Made by a program: the position numbers and the translations under genes. From Candidatus Eremiobacteraceae bacterium (GTDB lineage Bacteria > Vulcanimicrobiota > Vulcanimicrobiia > Eremiobacterales > Eremiobacteraceae): a stretch of DNA of 64,000 nt. The notes under the pieces are model-generated. The model saw only the letters and a list, made by a program, of their open reading frames with translations. It had not been told where the DNA came from and did no database searches. Shown here piece after piece: positions 38,201 through 46,348 of the stretch. The stretch's first letter is position 1. Every line of letters starts with the position of its first letter. The stretch spans positions 62,001-126,000 of the forward strand of contig DASTCX010000006.1 of assembly GCA_035710745.1 (NCBI GenBank), written 5' to 3'.

Positions 38201-38394
38201 GCGAACGCCTTCAGGCGCTGTATTTCCAGCTGTCGGGGGAGCAGTACGCGCCGACAACCTCAGCGCTGCGGGAGCTCGACGCTCTCGGAGGCATGCAGGC
38301 GGATGCGTCATCGAGGTACCGCAAGCTCGTAGACGACGATGTCGCGGCGCTCAACTCGGCTCTGAAGACGGCGGGGTATCCGCCCGTTCGCTGA
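35248..38394 (+). CDS. secreted BNR/sortilin-like multi-propeller protein
   Basis: This protein of 1048 residues starts at MMRFILSTAASALAVFLLTS, a Sec signal; the open frame further upstream runs inside the previous gene. It contains at least ten Asp-box (BNR) repeats, for example TKDGGAHW, STDGGDSW, TTDGGKTW, SDDGGDTW and SRDGGKTW, forming one or two propellers up to about residue 780. A beta-sandwich segment (DTGINRIVWDLTS) and a helical tail follow. Proteins of this VPS10/sortilin-like group are often annotated as glycosyl hydrolases, but the Asp-box is structural, so no activity can be claimed. It lies 46 bases after the repeat protein and could belong to the same transcription unit. Confidence 0.88.
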   Translation: MMRFILSTAASALAVFLLTSTAVAAEATPAPHAKATAPPPFGSLQWRSIGPAISGGRATSVAGTDDDPFLYFVGTAGGGVYRTKDGGAHWDDVWGDEPVGPIGAVSIAPHHRDVIWVGTGESNPRNDVSYGDGVYVSTDGGDSWMHRGLEHSAAIARILVDPHDPNVALVAAQGDPFANDSERGVYRTTDGGKTWTKTLYVGPRSGASELAWNADRPAVVFAGIWEYRRTGWSGDSGGAQDGLYRSTDGGKTWAKLSGHGLPSGSLGKVGVAVAASDPNRVYAIIESREGLLWRSDDGGDTWHYVTSNTLLDQRPFYYSHLYVDPTDPNHLLAVSVNLAESRDGGKTWKNNAHAIHGDHHDIWWAADGRRVINANDGGAAISIDGGSSWEWRDNYASAQTYRVGYDNRIPYDVCVGLQDNGGWCGMSTSSTGAIVDRDWTNVGGGDATWVVPDPADDRYVWVASGGGNNGGELGIYDRTTAQYRDVSPYDRDTNAIGTAGLPYRFNWESPVAFSPSDPHVAYFGGNVVWRSTDRGAHWTPISPDLTLDDKSHEQATGGITHDVTGAEVFDTILYIAPSKVDPRVMWVGTDDGLVQLTRDTGKHWSNVTMRGVGPYGRVATIEPSSKSAAAAYAIVDRHYAGDRAPYIFATQDYGKTWRSVVDGLPPDQFVRTVREDPRNPDVLYAGLEQSVWVSLDRGRKWQPFQLGLPATSVRDLRIQPRENDLIAATHGAAVWILDDLTPVEQLARAKSAGTYLFPLRNVYWILTEAQGNPNGGPSSFSGDAGPAGGLPISYYIHSGTKGPASIDVIDAAGRVVRRFSGTHQEGGKKVPDVPTDTGINRIVWDLTSDPPTSWFAAPRWNRDAIGSPPVAPGTYDVVLHVGGHAFSRPVTVLEDPRAPWSAADAKASRETLVDIVSRMSAVDDMLNALDRLDGDLADRTKRAASNAQLLAMLATTHRDASGVRAELTSSPTNDQDDDFLPDMLRERLQALYFQLSGEQYAPTTSALRELDALGGMQADASSRYRKLVDDDVAALNSALKTAGYPPVR

Positions 38395-38485
38395 CGCTAT
38401 CACGCAGAACAGCGAAAGCCGAGAGGTCCGTCCAGCACTACGAATGTAGTCGTCGGCTTCACGTATCATCTTGGATGGAGATGCT

Positions 38486-40012
38486 TTGAGACACACAGCA
38501 CTCGCCGTGGCGCTTGCGACGTTGTTGTCGGCGACCGCAGCAAACGCAGATCAAGCCGCCGGCGCTTCGGGCGATAAAACGCCGCCCGCTTCGCCGCCGC
38601 CGGCATCATCGGATGCGATCACCCATCATACGGTCGTCGTCGACGGCAAGACGCTGCCGTACAGCGCGACTGCGGGCACGATAACGCTCAAGGATTCCAA
38701 GGGCAACCCGACGGCGCGGATGTTCTACGTCGGCTATACGCTCGACGGCGTATCGGATAAAGCGACTCGGCCGGTCACATTCCTCTACAACGGCGGCCCC
38801 GGCTCCTCGACGATCTGGCTGCGCATGGGATCGTTCGGACCGAAGCGCGTCGTCGTCGGCGACGGCGAGCCGACGGCCGGTCCGCCGTTCCAACTCGTCG
38901 ACAATCAGTACAGCCTGCTCGACAAGACCGATCTCGTCTTCGTCGACGCGGTCGGCACGGGATTTAGCCGTATCATCAAGGCCGATCCGAAAGACTTCTA
39001 CGGCGTCGATCCGGACATCCGGGCGTTCGGTCAGTTCGTGCAGACGTACATCACGCAGAACGACCGTTGGAACTCGCCCAAGTTCCTCTTCGGAGAGAGC
39101 TACGGCACGCCGCGCACGTGCGGACTCGTCGATCTCCTTTGGAACGACGGCATCCAGGTGAACGGCATCATCTTGCTGTCGTCGGTCATCAACTTCGAAG
39201 AATTCGTCGGCGGCGACGGCAACGACGAGCAGTTCATCGAGTACCTGCCGACCGAAGCGGCGATCGCGTGGTATCACCACAAGGTGCCGAACCGGCCGAA
39301 CGATATCGCGACGTTCCTCGGTCCCGTCAAACAGTTCGCCATGGGCGAGTACAAAGACGTGCTCTACGAGGGCGCGTGGGCCTCGAGCGCGGCACGCGAA
39401 GACGTAGTGCGCAAGCTGCACGCATATACGGGCTTGAGCGAGCAGTTCATCCGCGACGCGAACCTGCGCGTCCAGCCCGGCGAGTTCGAAAAGCAGCTGC
39501 TCCACACGAGCGGCAAAATAACGGGGCGTCTCGACGGGCGCTTCCTCGGCTACGACGAGACGCCGACGGGTGAGTTCCCGGACTACGATCCTGCGAACTC
39601 GTCGTTCTCGGGTGCATACGTCGCTGCGTTCAACGCATACGTGCGCGACGAGCTCGACTATCACACGGACCTCAATTATTTTCCGACGAACTACCCGGAG
39701 GTCGGCAACAACTGGGATATCGACCATAAGTTCAACGGCAACGACTTTCCGCTCGCGGATCTCATGCCGGACCTCGCCGACGCGATGTCGCAGAACCCAC
39801 ACCTCAAGGTGTTCTCGGCGAACGGTTACTACGACATGGCGACGCCGTTCTTCGGCACCGACTATCTGCTCGCGCACCTGCCGATCAACCCGACGCTGGA
39901 GAAGAACATCCGCTACGGCTACTACGAGTCCGGCCATATGGTGTATCTGCACGTGCCGGCGCTCGCCTCGTTCAAGAGCGACCTCGCGTCGTTCTACGAC
40001 TGGGCCCGCTAA
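38486..40012 (+). CDS. S10-family serine carboxypeptidase, exported
   Basis: This protein of about 508 residues starts at TTG 38486, placed 5 bases after GGAG; an upstream TTG at 38471 is less well placed. A signal peptide (ALAVALATLLSATAANA) leads to the alpha/beta-hydrolase fold. FLYNGGPGSSTIWL supplies the oxyanion hole, FLFGESYGTPR the nucleophile Ser, and SGHMVYLH the catalytic His; the Asp is probably within NGYYDMATP. S10 peptidases cut C-terminal residues at acid pH, and their presence in bacteria points to an acidic habitat. It follows the BNR protein in the same direction but with a 91-base gap. Confidence 0.9.
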   Translation: MRHTALAVALATLLSATAANADQAAGASGDKTPPASPPPASSDAITHHTVVVDGKTLPYSATAGTITLKDSKGNPTARMFYVGYTLDGVSDKATRPVTFLYNGGPGSSTIWLRMGSFGPKRVVVGDGEPTAGPPFQLVDNQYSLLDKTDLVFVDAVGTGFSRIIKADPKDFYGVDPDIRAFGQFVQTYITQNDRWNSPKFLFGESYGTPRTCGLVDLLWNDGIQVNGIILLSSVINFEEFVGGDGNDEQFIEYLPTEAAIAWYHHKVPNRPNDIATFLGPVKQFAMGEYKDVLYEGAWASSAAREDVVRKLHAYTGLSEQFIRDANLRVQPGEFEKQLLHTSGKITGRLDGRFLGYDETPTGEFPDYDPANSSFSGAYVAAFNAYVRDELDYHTDLNYFPTNYPEVGNNWDIDHKFNGNDFPLADLMPDLADAMSQNPHLKVFSANGYYDMATPFFGTDYLLAHLPINPTLEKNIRYGYYESGHMVYLHVPALASFKSDLASFYDWAR

Positions 40013-40105
40013 CCGCGATTTCGGTAGTCCAAGACGAAAACGTAGCGGTCGAGCTTTAGTGTAGTGTCTACGGACCTTCGCTACACGTAAAATTAGGGTA
40101 AAGCG

Positions 40106-40157
40106 AGAGCCTTCCTGAAAGGTGTTTGTGCTTAGCAACCGCCTTCAGGAGGGCTCT
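40106..40157 (+). promoter_or_regulatory. hairpin hiding the transposase ribosome-binding site
   Basis: AGAGCCTTCCTGAA (40106-40119) pairs with TTCAGGAGGGCTCT (40144-40157), 14 bp with one wobble. The right arm contains AGGAGG, the ribosome-binding site of the transposase starting at 40160. Transcripts entering from outside would fold this way and block translation, a known protective device in other insertion sequences. Confidence 0.65.
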
Positions 40158-40159
40158 TC

Positions 40160-41059
40160 ATGTATTGTACCACGAACTCGACCCGCGGCGAACTGCGTCA
40201 AAAGATGATCGACCTGCACCGCGCCGGCATTACCGTCACGACGATCAGCGAGCGCCTGCGGGTCGCTCGCACGACGGTCTACCGCTGGCTCCAGCGGGAG
40301 AGCCGCGAAAGCCGATCGCCCATCCCGCGTTATCAGCCGCGCAAGACGCCGGCGATCGTCGAGGAGTTGGTCCGCCAGGTGCGCGAGGAGACCGGCGGCG
40401 GCCCGTGGCTCATTGGCATCCGGCTCACGATGCCGACATCGACCGTCTACAAGATCCTGTGCCGGCTTGGGATCAACCGGCTCGCCAAGCCGATGCCGCC
40501 CGCGGCACCCCACCGCTACGAGTACGCCCGTCCAGGCGAGCTCGTCCACGTCGACGTCAAGAAACTCGGCACAAAAGGCCTCGTTCCGCTGCCGCGCAGT
40601 ATCCGGTCGCAGATCGGCCACCAGTGCTTGCACGTCATGCTCGACGATTGCTCGCGTTGGGTCTTCTGCGCGATCTATCCCGACGAGAGCGCCGCGTCAT
40701 GCGCTGAGTTCCTCGAGCGTGGCATCGCGCAGTTCGCGTCGCTGGGCGCGACCGTCGAGCGCGTCCTCACCGACAACGGATCGGGATACACCAGCGAGCG
40801 TTGGCGCAACACGTGCGAGTTGCTCGGCGTGCGCCACGCGCGGACCCGACCGCACCATCCCCAAACCAACGGGAAGGTCGAGCGCTGGCACCGGACACTC
40901 ATGCACGAGGCGATCAAGGATGCCCGGGTGCTGCCCAGCTTGCAGGCGCGCGAGACGATCATCTACAACTTCGCGAACTTCTACAACACCCAGCGACCGC
41001 ACAAAGCGCTCAACGGGAAGGCACCCCTGCACAAGCTCGCGCAGGCTCGCAAAGTGTAG
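40160..41059 (+). CDS. IS481-family transposase
   Basis: This 299-residue transposase has an N-terminal helix-turn-helix (HRAGITVTTISERLRVARTT, then VYRWLQRE) and an rve/DDE catalytic domain. The acidic triad is D in LVHVDVKKLG, D in VLTDNGSGYTS and E in TNGKVERWHRTL. It ends with YNTQRPHKALNGKAP, typical of the IS481/IS3-like group. The frame is intact and both element ends are recognisable, so it may be active. AGGAGG lies 6 bases before the ATG within a hairpin. No other copy is present in this window. Confidence 0.95.
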   Translation: MYCTTNSTRGELRQKMIDLHRAGITVTTISERLRVARTTVYRWLQRESRESRSPIPRYQPRKTPAIVEELVRQVREETGGGPWLIGIRLTMPTSTVYKILCRLGINRLAKPMPPAAPHRYEYARPGELVHVDVKKLGTKGLVPLPRSIRSQIGHQCLHVMLDDCSRWVFCAIYPDESAASCAEFLERGIAQFASLGATVERVLTDNGSGYTSERWRNTCELLGVRHARTRPHHPQTNGKVERWHRTLMHEAIKDARVLPSLQARETIIYNFANFYNTQRPHKALNGKAPLHKLAQARKV

Positions 41060-41115
41060 CGTAGCTGTGTAGACCCTACACTAAAGCTCGACCGACGCGG
41101 TTTCGCAGATTTCGG

Positions 41116-42540
41116 CTACGCCTTGAGTAGCTGGCTATAGACCTCGAGGTACAGCTTCGCGGATCGAGGCCAACTGAAGTCTTTCTGCATGCCGCGCAGC
41201 TGCATCGCGCGCCAGGCGTGCGGGTCGGCGAAAGTCGTGCGCGCGCGTTTGATCGCCTTCGCGAGCGCTGCCGGCGTCGCTTCGGCAAAAGAGAAGCCGG
41301 TGACGCCGTCATCGACCGTATCGGCAAGGCCGCCAACACGATGGACGATCGGCGGCGTGCCGTAGCGCAAACTGTACATCTGGTTGAGCCCGCACGGCTC
41401 GAAGCGCGACGGCATGACGAATGCGTCGGCTCCTGCCTCGATCCGATGCGAAAGGGGTTCGTCAAACCCCGTGCGGACGCCGACCTGTCCGGGATGGCGT
41501 CGTGCAGCATCGACCCACGCGCGTTCGAGTCCTCGATCACCGGATCCAAGCAGGACGATCTGCGTCCTCGCGTCTAGAACCGCCGGCAGTGCGCGCATCA
41601 GAAGATCGAGCCCCTTTTGCGTCGTCAGGCGCGAGACGCTGCCGATCACAAACGCGTCGGCTCGCTCCTCCAGTTTGAGCTCGCGCTGCAGCGCTGTCTT
41701 GCACACCCTCTTGCCGTCGAGCGACATCGAGTCGTAGCGCGCCGCGATGTGCGCGTCGGTTGTGGGATTCCAGCGCACGTAGTCGGCACCGTTGAGGATG
41801 CCGCTGAGATGTGCAGACCGTTCGGACAGTAGCCCGTCGAGGCCGGCGCCGAAATCGCGCGTCTGTATCTCACGCGCGTAGGTCGGGCTCACGGTCGTGA
41901 TGCGATCGGCGTACGAGATGCCCGCCTTCATGAGCGAGACGTCGCCGTAGAACTCGACTCCATGGATCCCGAAGGCTTGGAGCGGCAAACCGAGTTCGGC
42001 GAACGCCGCGCGCGGCAGCAGCCCCAAGAAGGTCAGGTTATGGATGGTGAAGACAGTCGGCGGGCGGCCTTCTCTTCTGGTCGCGAGCAGGGCGACGGCA
42101 AGGCCCGTCTGCCAATCGTTCGCGTGGAGCAGCTGCGGCGACCAACCGATCGGACTCGAGGCGCTCGCCACGATCGATGCGACCTTCGAGAGCATCGCGA
42201 AGCGGATCGAATTGTCGGGCCAATCGGCGCCCGATCCGTCGACGTAGAGGCTGCCATCGCGATCGAAGAGCGCCGGGCTATCGACGAGAAGCACGGGGAT
42301 GTCGGTGTCCGGCGTTCGCGCGGCGACGATGAAAACGCCGTCTGTGCCGGGCACTGCGACAGGCCGCGCGTGCTTCACGGCACGCTCGCGGACGCCGCGA
42401 TACATCGGGAGCATGACGCGCACATCGGCGCCGAGTGCTCGTAGGGCGGCGGGCAGCGCGGCAGAGACGTCGCCAAGTCCACCGGTGTGCGCCAGCGGGT
42501 ACATTTCGCTCGTCACGAAGAGGACGCGCGGCGTCGCCAT
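41116..42540 (-). CDS. glgA: glycogen synthase GlgA
   Basis: This 474-residue GT5 enzyme transfers glucose from ADP-glucose to the non-reducing ends of alpha-1,4-glucan. The N-terminal Rossmann domain begins MATPRVLFVTSEMYPLAHTG and the C-terminal domain has GSVSRLTTQKGLDLL and the donor-binding PSRFEPCGLNQMYSLRYGT segment. The KxGGL motif at the N-terminus reads HTGGL here: the Lys that contacts the ADP-glucose phosphate in the E. coli enzyme is replaced by His. The length is normal (about 475-490). It is downstream of glgB in the same direction but separated by three palindromic repeats. Confidence 0.96.
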   Translation of the reverse strand: MATPRVLFVTSEMYPLAHTGGLGDVSAALPAALRALGADVRVMLPMYRGVRERAVKHARPVAVPGTDGVFIVAARTPDTDIPVLLVDSPALFDRDGSLYVDGSGADWPDNSIRFAMLSKVASIVASASSPIGWSPQLLHANDWQTGLAVALLATRREGRPPTVFTIHNLTFLGLLPRAAFAELGLPLQAFGIHGVEFYGDVSLMKAGISYADRITTVSPTYAREIQTRDFGAGLDGLLSERSAHLSGILNGADYVRWNPTTDAHIAARYDSMSLDGKRVCKTALQRELKLEERADAFVIGSVSRLTTQKGLDLLMRALPAVLDARTQIVLLGSGDRGLERAWVDAARRHPGQVGVRTGFDEPLSHRIEAGADAFVMPSRFEPCGLNQMYSLRYGTPPIVHRVGGLADTVDDGVTGFSFAEATPAALAKAIKRARTTFADPHAWRAMQLRGMQKDFSWPRSAKLYLEVYSQLLKA

Positions 42541-42553
42541 CAGCTAGATGCTA

Positions 42554-42690
42554 GGCCGCGGCGGTCGAGATAAATCTCGACCGCTCCCAAAGTAGAATTG
42601 GTGAGGTCGCGGCGGTCGAGATAAATCTCGACCGCTCCCAAAGTGGAATTGGTGAAGTCGCGGCGGTCGAGCTAAAGCTCGGCCGCTACA
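42554..42690. repeat. three palindromic repeats in a 51-base tandem array
   Basis: Copies at 42554-42588, 42605-42639 (both type B, GGTCGAGAT-aa-ATCTCGACC) and 42656-42690 (type A, one mismatch) are spaced by exactly 51 bases. Even the spacers are nearly identical (AAAGTRGAATTGGTGARG). The array lies between glgB and glgA and could end or process the glgB transcript. Confidence 0.9.
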
Positions 42691-42713
42691 ATTCACGTGT
42701 GCGAATGCCGGAG

Positions 42714-44891
42714 TCATGTGAAGCGCTCGGGGATCAGGATGACGCCGGCGAGCGGCGGCGCGAGCACGTACATCGAGTGCGGGCGCCCGAGATGCGGCTC
42801 GTCGCTCGTCTCGACCGCGCCGCCGTTGCCGAGATTCGATCCGCCGTAGAGCGCGGAATCGCCATTGAATATCTCGAGATAGCGGCCGCCTTCGGGCACG
42901 CCGATATGGTACGCGTAGCGCGGCACCGGCGTGAAGTTCAAGATGACGACGACGAACTGGCCGCCGCCGTGCCGGATGAACGTCAGCACCGAGGCATCGG
43001 CGTCGTTGCAGTCGATCCAGTCGAAGCCCGAGTGCTCGAAGTCCCGGGCATACAACGCCGGCAGCGATGAATACAAGCTGTTGAGATCCTTGACAGCCGC
43101 GCGGATGCCGGCGTGCCACGGCACGTCGAGCAGCGACCACGCGAGCTCGCGCGTCGCTTTCCATTCCTCGCCCTGGCCGAACTCGCCGCCCATGAACAGC
43201 AGCTTCTTGCCCGGATGCGTCGCCTGGTAAGTCAGCAGTAAGCGAAGGTTGGCGAACTTGCGCCAAGGATCGCCGGGCATCTTATCGAGCAGCGAGTGCT
43301 TGCCGTGGACGACTTCGTCGTGCGACAGTGGAAGCACGAAGTTTTCCGTATATGCGTAGAGCTGGCTGAACGTGAGCATATCGTGATGGTAGCGCCGATG
43401 GATCGGGTCGTCTTCCATATATCGTAGCGTGTCGTTCATCCAGCCCATGTTCCACTTGAGCGAGAATCCGAGTCCGCCGAGATACGTCGGGCGCGACACC
43501 ATCGGCCATGCCGTCGACTCCTCAGCGATCGTCAACGCGCCGGGATGCCGTTCGTGGACGAGCACGTTCAGCTCGCGCAGGAACTCGATCGCGTCAAGAT
43601 TCTCTCGGCCACCGTGCCGGTTGGGCACCCACTCGCCTTCTTTGCGCGAGTAGTCGAGGTAGAGCATCGACGCGACGGCGTCGACGCGCAGTCCGTCGAC
43701 ATGGAATTCGTCGAGCCAGCACAGCGCGCTCGACAACAAGAAGCCGCGTACTTCATTACGCCCGTAGTTGAAGATGAGCGTGCCCCAATCGGGATGCGAG
43801 CCGAGCCGCGGATCCTCGTGCTCGAAGAGCGGCGTGCCGTCGTAGCGCGCGAGCGCCCAATCATCGCGCGGAAAATGCGCCGGCACCCAATCGACGATGA
43901 CGCCGATCCCTTCGGCATGCATCCGATCGACGAACGCACGAAAATCATCGGGCGAGCCGAAACGACTCGTCGGGGCGAAATAGCCAGTCGTCTGATAACC
44001 CCACGATTCGTCCAACGGGTGCTCGCTGACCGGCATCAGCTCGACATGCGTGAAGCCAAGGTCGCGCGCATAGTTCGCGAGCACGCCGGCGGTCTCGCGA
44101 TAGCCATAGTACGACCCGTCGCCGTGCCGCCGCCACGACCCGAGGTGGACCTCGTAGCACGAGATCGGTTTGTGCAGCCAGTCCCAATGGAGGCGCGACG
44201 TCATCCACGCGCCGTCCGTCCAGCGGTGCGTGCTCGGCGCGACGACGACCGACGCCGTTCCGGGCCGATGCTCGTACCCACGCGCGAACGGATCGGACTT
44301 GACGATGACGCCGCCGGTCTGCCGATTTCGAAACTCGAATTTGTACACGGCGCCCGCTGCGACGCCGGGGACGAACAACTCCCAGACACCTGACGAGCCC
44401 CGGCTGCGCATCGGATGGCGCCGCCCATCCCAGCCGTTGAAATCGCCGACGACGCTCGCGCGCTCCGCATTCGGCGCCCATGTCGTGAACGCGACGCCGT
44501 CCACGCCGTCGATCGTCGTCAGTTGCGCGCCGAAAACCCGATACGCCTCGAGCAGCTTGCCCTCGCCGAACAGATGAAGATCGAAATCGGAGATGATCGG
44601 TCCGAAGCAATACGGATCGAAGTCGTCGTGCCGGATGCCGTCGCGCTCCCAAAAGATGCGATACGGGCCGGGCAGCTGAGTCGGCGAATGCAGGGTGAAC
44701 AGCGCGGTCGATCCGACGCGCTCCATCAGTTGCAAACCATCGGGCGTCTCGACGGATGCGCGCTGAGCCTCGGGCAGAAACGCGCGGATCTCCCAACCGC
44801 CGTTCTCCGCGTGTTGACCGAGGATCCCGAACGGGTCGTGACTGCGCGATTCGATGAGCGCGGTGACGCGCGCGTCTGCTAAGAGCTCCAT
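42714..44891 (-). CDS. glgB: 1,4-alpha-glucan branching enzyme GlgB
   Basis: This 725-residue GH13 enzyme makes alpha-1,6 branches in glycogen. Domains in order are the N1 module (residues about 1-100), the CBM48 module (about 120-210; [20 protein letters not shown]), the (beta/alpha)8 barrel and the C-terminal sheet. Catalytic segments are [26 protein letters not shown] (nucleophile Asp), [11 protein letters not shown] (acid/base Glu) and [11 protein letters not shown]. The full-length form with N1 is like the E. coli enzyme. Its promoter faces glgC across a 160-base region holding a palindromic repeat. Confidence 0.97.
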   Translation of the reverse strand: MELLADARVTALIESRSHDPFGILGQHAENGGWEIRAFLPEAQRASVETPDGLQLMERVGSTALFTLHSPTQLPGPYRIFWERDGIRHDDFDPYCFGPIISDFDLHLFGEGKLLEAYRVFGAQLTTIDGVDGVAFTTWAPNAERASVVGDFNGWDGRRHPMRSRGSSGVWELFVPGVAAGAVYKFEFRNRQTGGVIVKSDPFARGYEHRPGTASVVVAPSTHRWTDGAWMTSRLHWDWLHKPISCYEVHLGSWRRHGDGSYYGYRETAGVLANYARDLGFTHVELMPVSEHPLDESWGYQTTGYFAPTSRFGSPDDFRAFVDRMHAEGIGVIVDWVPAHFPRDDWALARYDGTPLFEHEDPRLGSHPDWGTLIFNYGRNEVRGFLLSSALCWLDEFHVDGLRVDAVASMLYLDYSRKEGEWVPNRHGGRENLDAIEFLRELNVLVHERHPGALTIAEESTAWPMVSRPTYLGGLGFSLKWNMGWMNDTLRYMEDDPIHRRYHHDMLTFSQLYAYTENFVLPLSHDEVVHGKHSLLDKMPGDPWRKFANLRLLLTYQATHPGKKLLFMGGEFGQGEEWKATRELAWSLLDVPWHAGIRAAVKDLNSLYSSLPALYARDFEHSGFDWIDCNDADASVLTFIRHGGGQFVVVILNFTPVPRYAYHIGVPEGGRYLEIFNGDSALYGGSNLGNGGAVETSDEPHLGRPHSMYVLAPPLAGVILIPERFT

Positions 44892-44940
44892 GCTTTAAGA
44901 GGCGATTTCTCCGCGGCGTCACGCCCTACCCGCGAGGGCT

Positions 44941-44996
44941 GACCGCGGCGGTCCGGTCGAGCTAAAGCTCGACCGCTACAAGCTCGACCGCTACAG
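44941..44996. repeat. type A palindromic repeat with an extra half copy
   Basis: A full copy (CCGCGGCGG then GGTCGAGCT-aa-AGCTCGACC-GCTACA) is followed directly by a second half AGCTCGACCGCTACA. It lies in the divergent region between glgB and glgC, close to where their promoters must be. Confidence 0.88.
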
Positions 44997-45051
44997 CCAT
45001 GGAAGCTGACGAGAGGGCCGATTCTCCCGGGTCGTTGAAAGCACGGAAACG

Positions 45052-46341
45052 ATGCTGTCGGCACCGGAACAATCCCGCTACGTCAGTCTGCTGACGAAGA
45101 GCACGCTGGCGCTCATCCTCGCCGGCGGCAGAGGCGCACGCCTGCGCCAGCTCACCGACTGGCGCGCCAAACCCGCCGTGCCCTTCGGCGGCAAGTTCCG
45201 CATCATCGACTTCCCGCTTTCGAATTGCATCAATTCGGGCATCCGCCGCATCGGCGTCGTCACGCAGTACAAGGCGCACAGCCTCATGCGCCACATCCAG
45301 CGCGGCTGGGGCTTTTTGCGCGGCGAGTTCAACGAGTTCGTCGAATTGCTCCCCGCGTCGCAGCGCGTCGAAGAAACCCTCTGGTATCAAGGTACGGCCG
45401 ACTCGATCTACCAGAACCTCGACATCATCCGCGCACACTCGCCGGAACGGGTGCTCGTGCTCGCGGGCGATCAGGTCTACAAGATGGACTACGGCCAGAT
45501 GCTCGCTCAGCATGCGGCGCAGGGTTCAGACGTGACCGTCGGCTGCATCGAGGTGCCGCTCGAGCGCGCGTCGGCGTTCGGCGTCATGGCAGTCGACCAC
45601 GACGATCTCATCATCGCGTTCGCCGAGAAACCGGACGAGCCGACGCCGATCCCCGGCGACCCGACGCGTGCGCTCGCAAGCATGGGCATCTATGTCTTCG
45701 ACACGGGCTTCCTCATCGATCAGCTCGTGCGCGACGCCGACGATCCTGCGTCGACGCACGACTTCGGCCGCGATATCATCCCGCACGTCGTCGCGAATCA
45801 TCGCGCGCACGCACATCGGTTGTCTGCGAGCTGCATCCGCGATTCCGAAGACACGGAGCCGTACTGGCGCGACGTCGGAACGGTCGATGCCTATTGGGAG
45901 GCGAACCTCGAGCTGACAAAGGTGACGCCGGCGCTCAATCTCTACGATGCCGACTGGCCGATCTGGACGTACCAAGAACAAGTGCCGCCGGCGAAGTTCG
46001 TCTTCGACGACCCCGACCGGCGCGGCACGGCCGTCGACTCGCTCGTGTCTGGCGGCACGATCGTTTCCGGCGCGACTGTCGAACGCTCGATGCTGTTCAC
46101 GAACATATTCGTCCACTCGTACTCGTCGATCCAAGATTCGGTCATCCTGCCCGACGTCTCGGTCGGACGGCGCTGCCGTTTAAAACGCGCCGTCATCGAC
46201 AAGGGCTGCATGCTTCCCGAAGACCTCGTCGTCGGCGAGGACCCCGACGCGGACGCGAAGCGTTTCCACCGCACTGAAGGCGGTGTCACCCTCATCACGC
46301 CGGAGATGCTCGGCCAGCCGCTCCACTTCGGCCGCTCGTGA
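45052..46341 (+). CDS. glgC: glucose-1-phosphate adenylyltransferase GlgC
   Basis: This 429-residue enzyme makes ADP-glucose from ATP and glucose 1-phosphate, the committed step of glycogen synthesis. The nucleotidyltransferase domain has [52 protein letters not shown] and the glucose-binding IIAFAEKP. The C-terminal left-handed beta-helix ([13 protein letters not shown]) normally carries allosteric control by glycolytic intermediates. It heads the rightward unit glgC - GH57 - GH57 - TPR - ATP-grasp, where the following starts lie within a few bases of, or overlap, the previous stops. Confidence 0.97.
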   Translation: MLSAPEQSRYVSLLTKSTLALILAGGRGARLRQLTDWRAKPAVPFGGKFRIIDFPLSNCINSGIRRIGVVTQYKAHSLMRHIQRGWGFLRGEFNEFVELLPASQRVEETLWYQGTADSIYQNLDIIRAHSPERVLVLAGDQVYKMDYGQMLAQHAAQGSDVTVGCIEVPLERASAFGVMAVDHDDLIIAFAEKPDEPTPIPGDPTRALASMGIYVFDTGFLIDQLVRDADDPASTHDFGRDIIPHVVANHRAHAHRLSASCIRDSEDTEPYWRDVGTVDAYWEANLELTKVTPALNLYDADWPIWTYQEQVPPAKFVFDDPDRRGTAVDSLVSGGTIVSGATVERSMLFTNIFVHSYSSIQDSVILPDVSVGRRCRLKRAVIDKGCMLPEDLVVGEDPDADAKRFHRTEGGVTLITPEMLGQPLHFGRS

Positions 46342-46348
46342 GCGGCGC

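Larger units (their letters stand above)
40056..41084 (+). mobile_element. IS481-family insertion sequence inside a palindromic repeat
   Basis: An element of about 1.03 kb carries imperfect terminal inverted repeats. The left end reads TTAGTGTAGTGTCTAC and the inverted right end reads TTAGTGTAGGGTCTAC, with GCTACAC matching again 8 bases further in. The flanks are CGGTCGAGCT on the left and AGCTCGACCG on the right, the two arms of a type A repeat, so the element sits on its axis. AGCT on both sides may be a 4-base target duplication. If the ends are taken as TGTAG...CTACA, the element is 40060-41080 and the flanks do not form a direct repeat. Confidence 0.85.

Noticed and set aside
35248-38394. 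Sialidase or glycosyl hydrolase call for the BNR protein
   Set aside because: Asp-boxes are structural and no sialidase Arg triad or other catalytic pattern was recognised, so only the fold is claimed.
38606-40138. 510-codon antisense frame over the S10 peptidase
   Set aside because: The product is Arg/Val-rich and featureless, while the sense frame has all catalytic motifs.
42554-42690. Possible CRISPR array
   Set aside because: Spacing is regular, but the spacers are nearly identical, only three units exist, each unit is a long palindrome, the same unit is found singly elsewhere and no cas gene is present.
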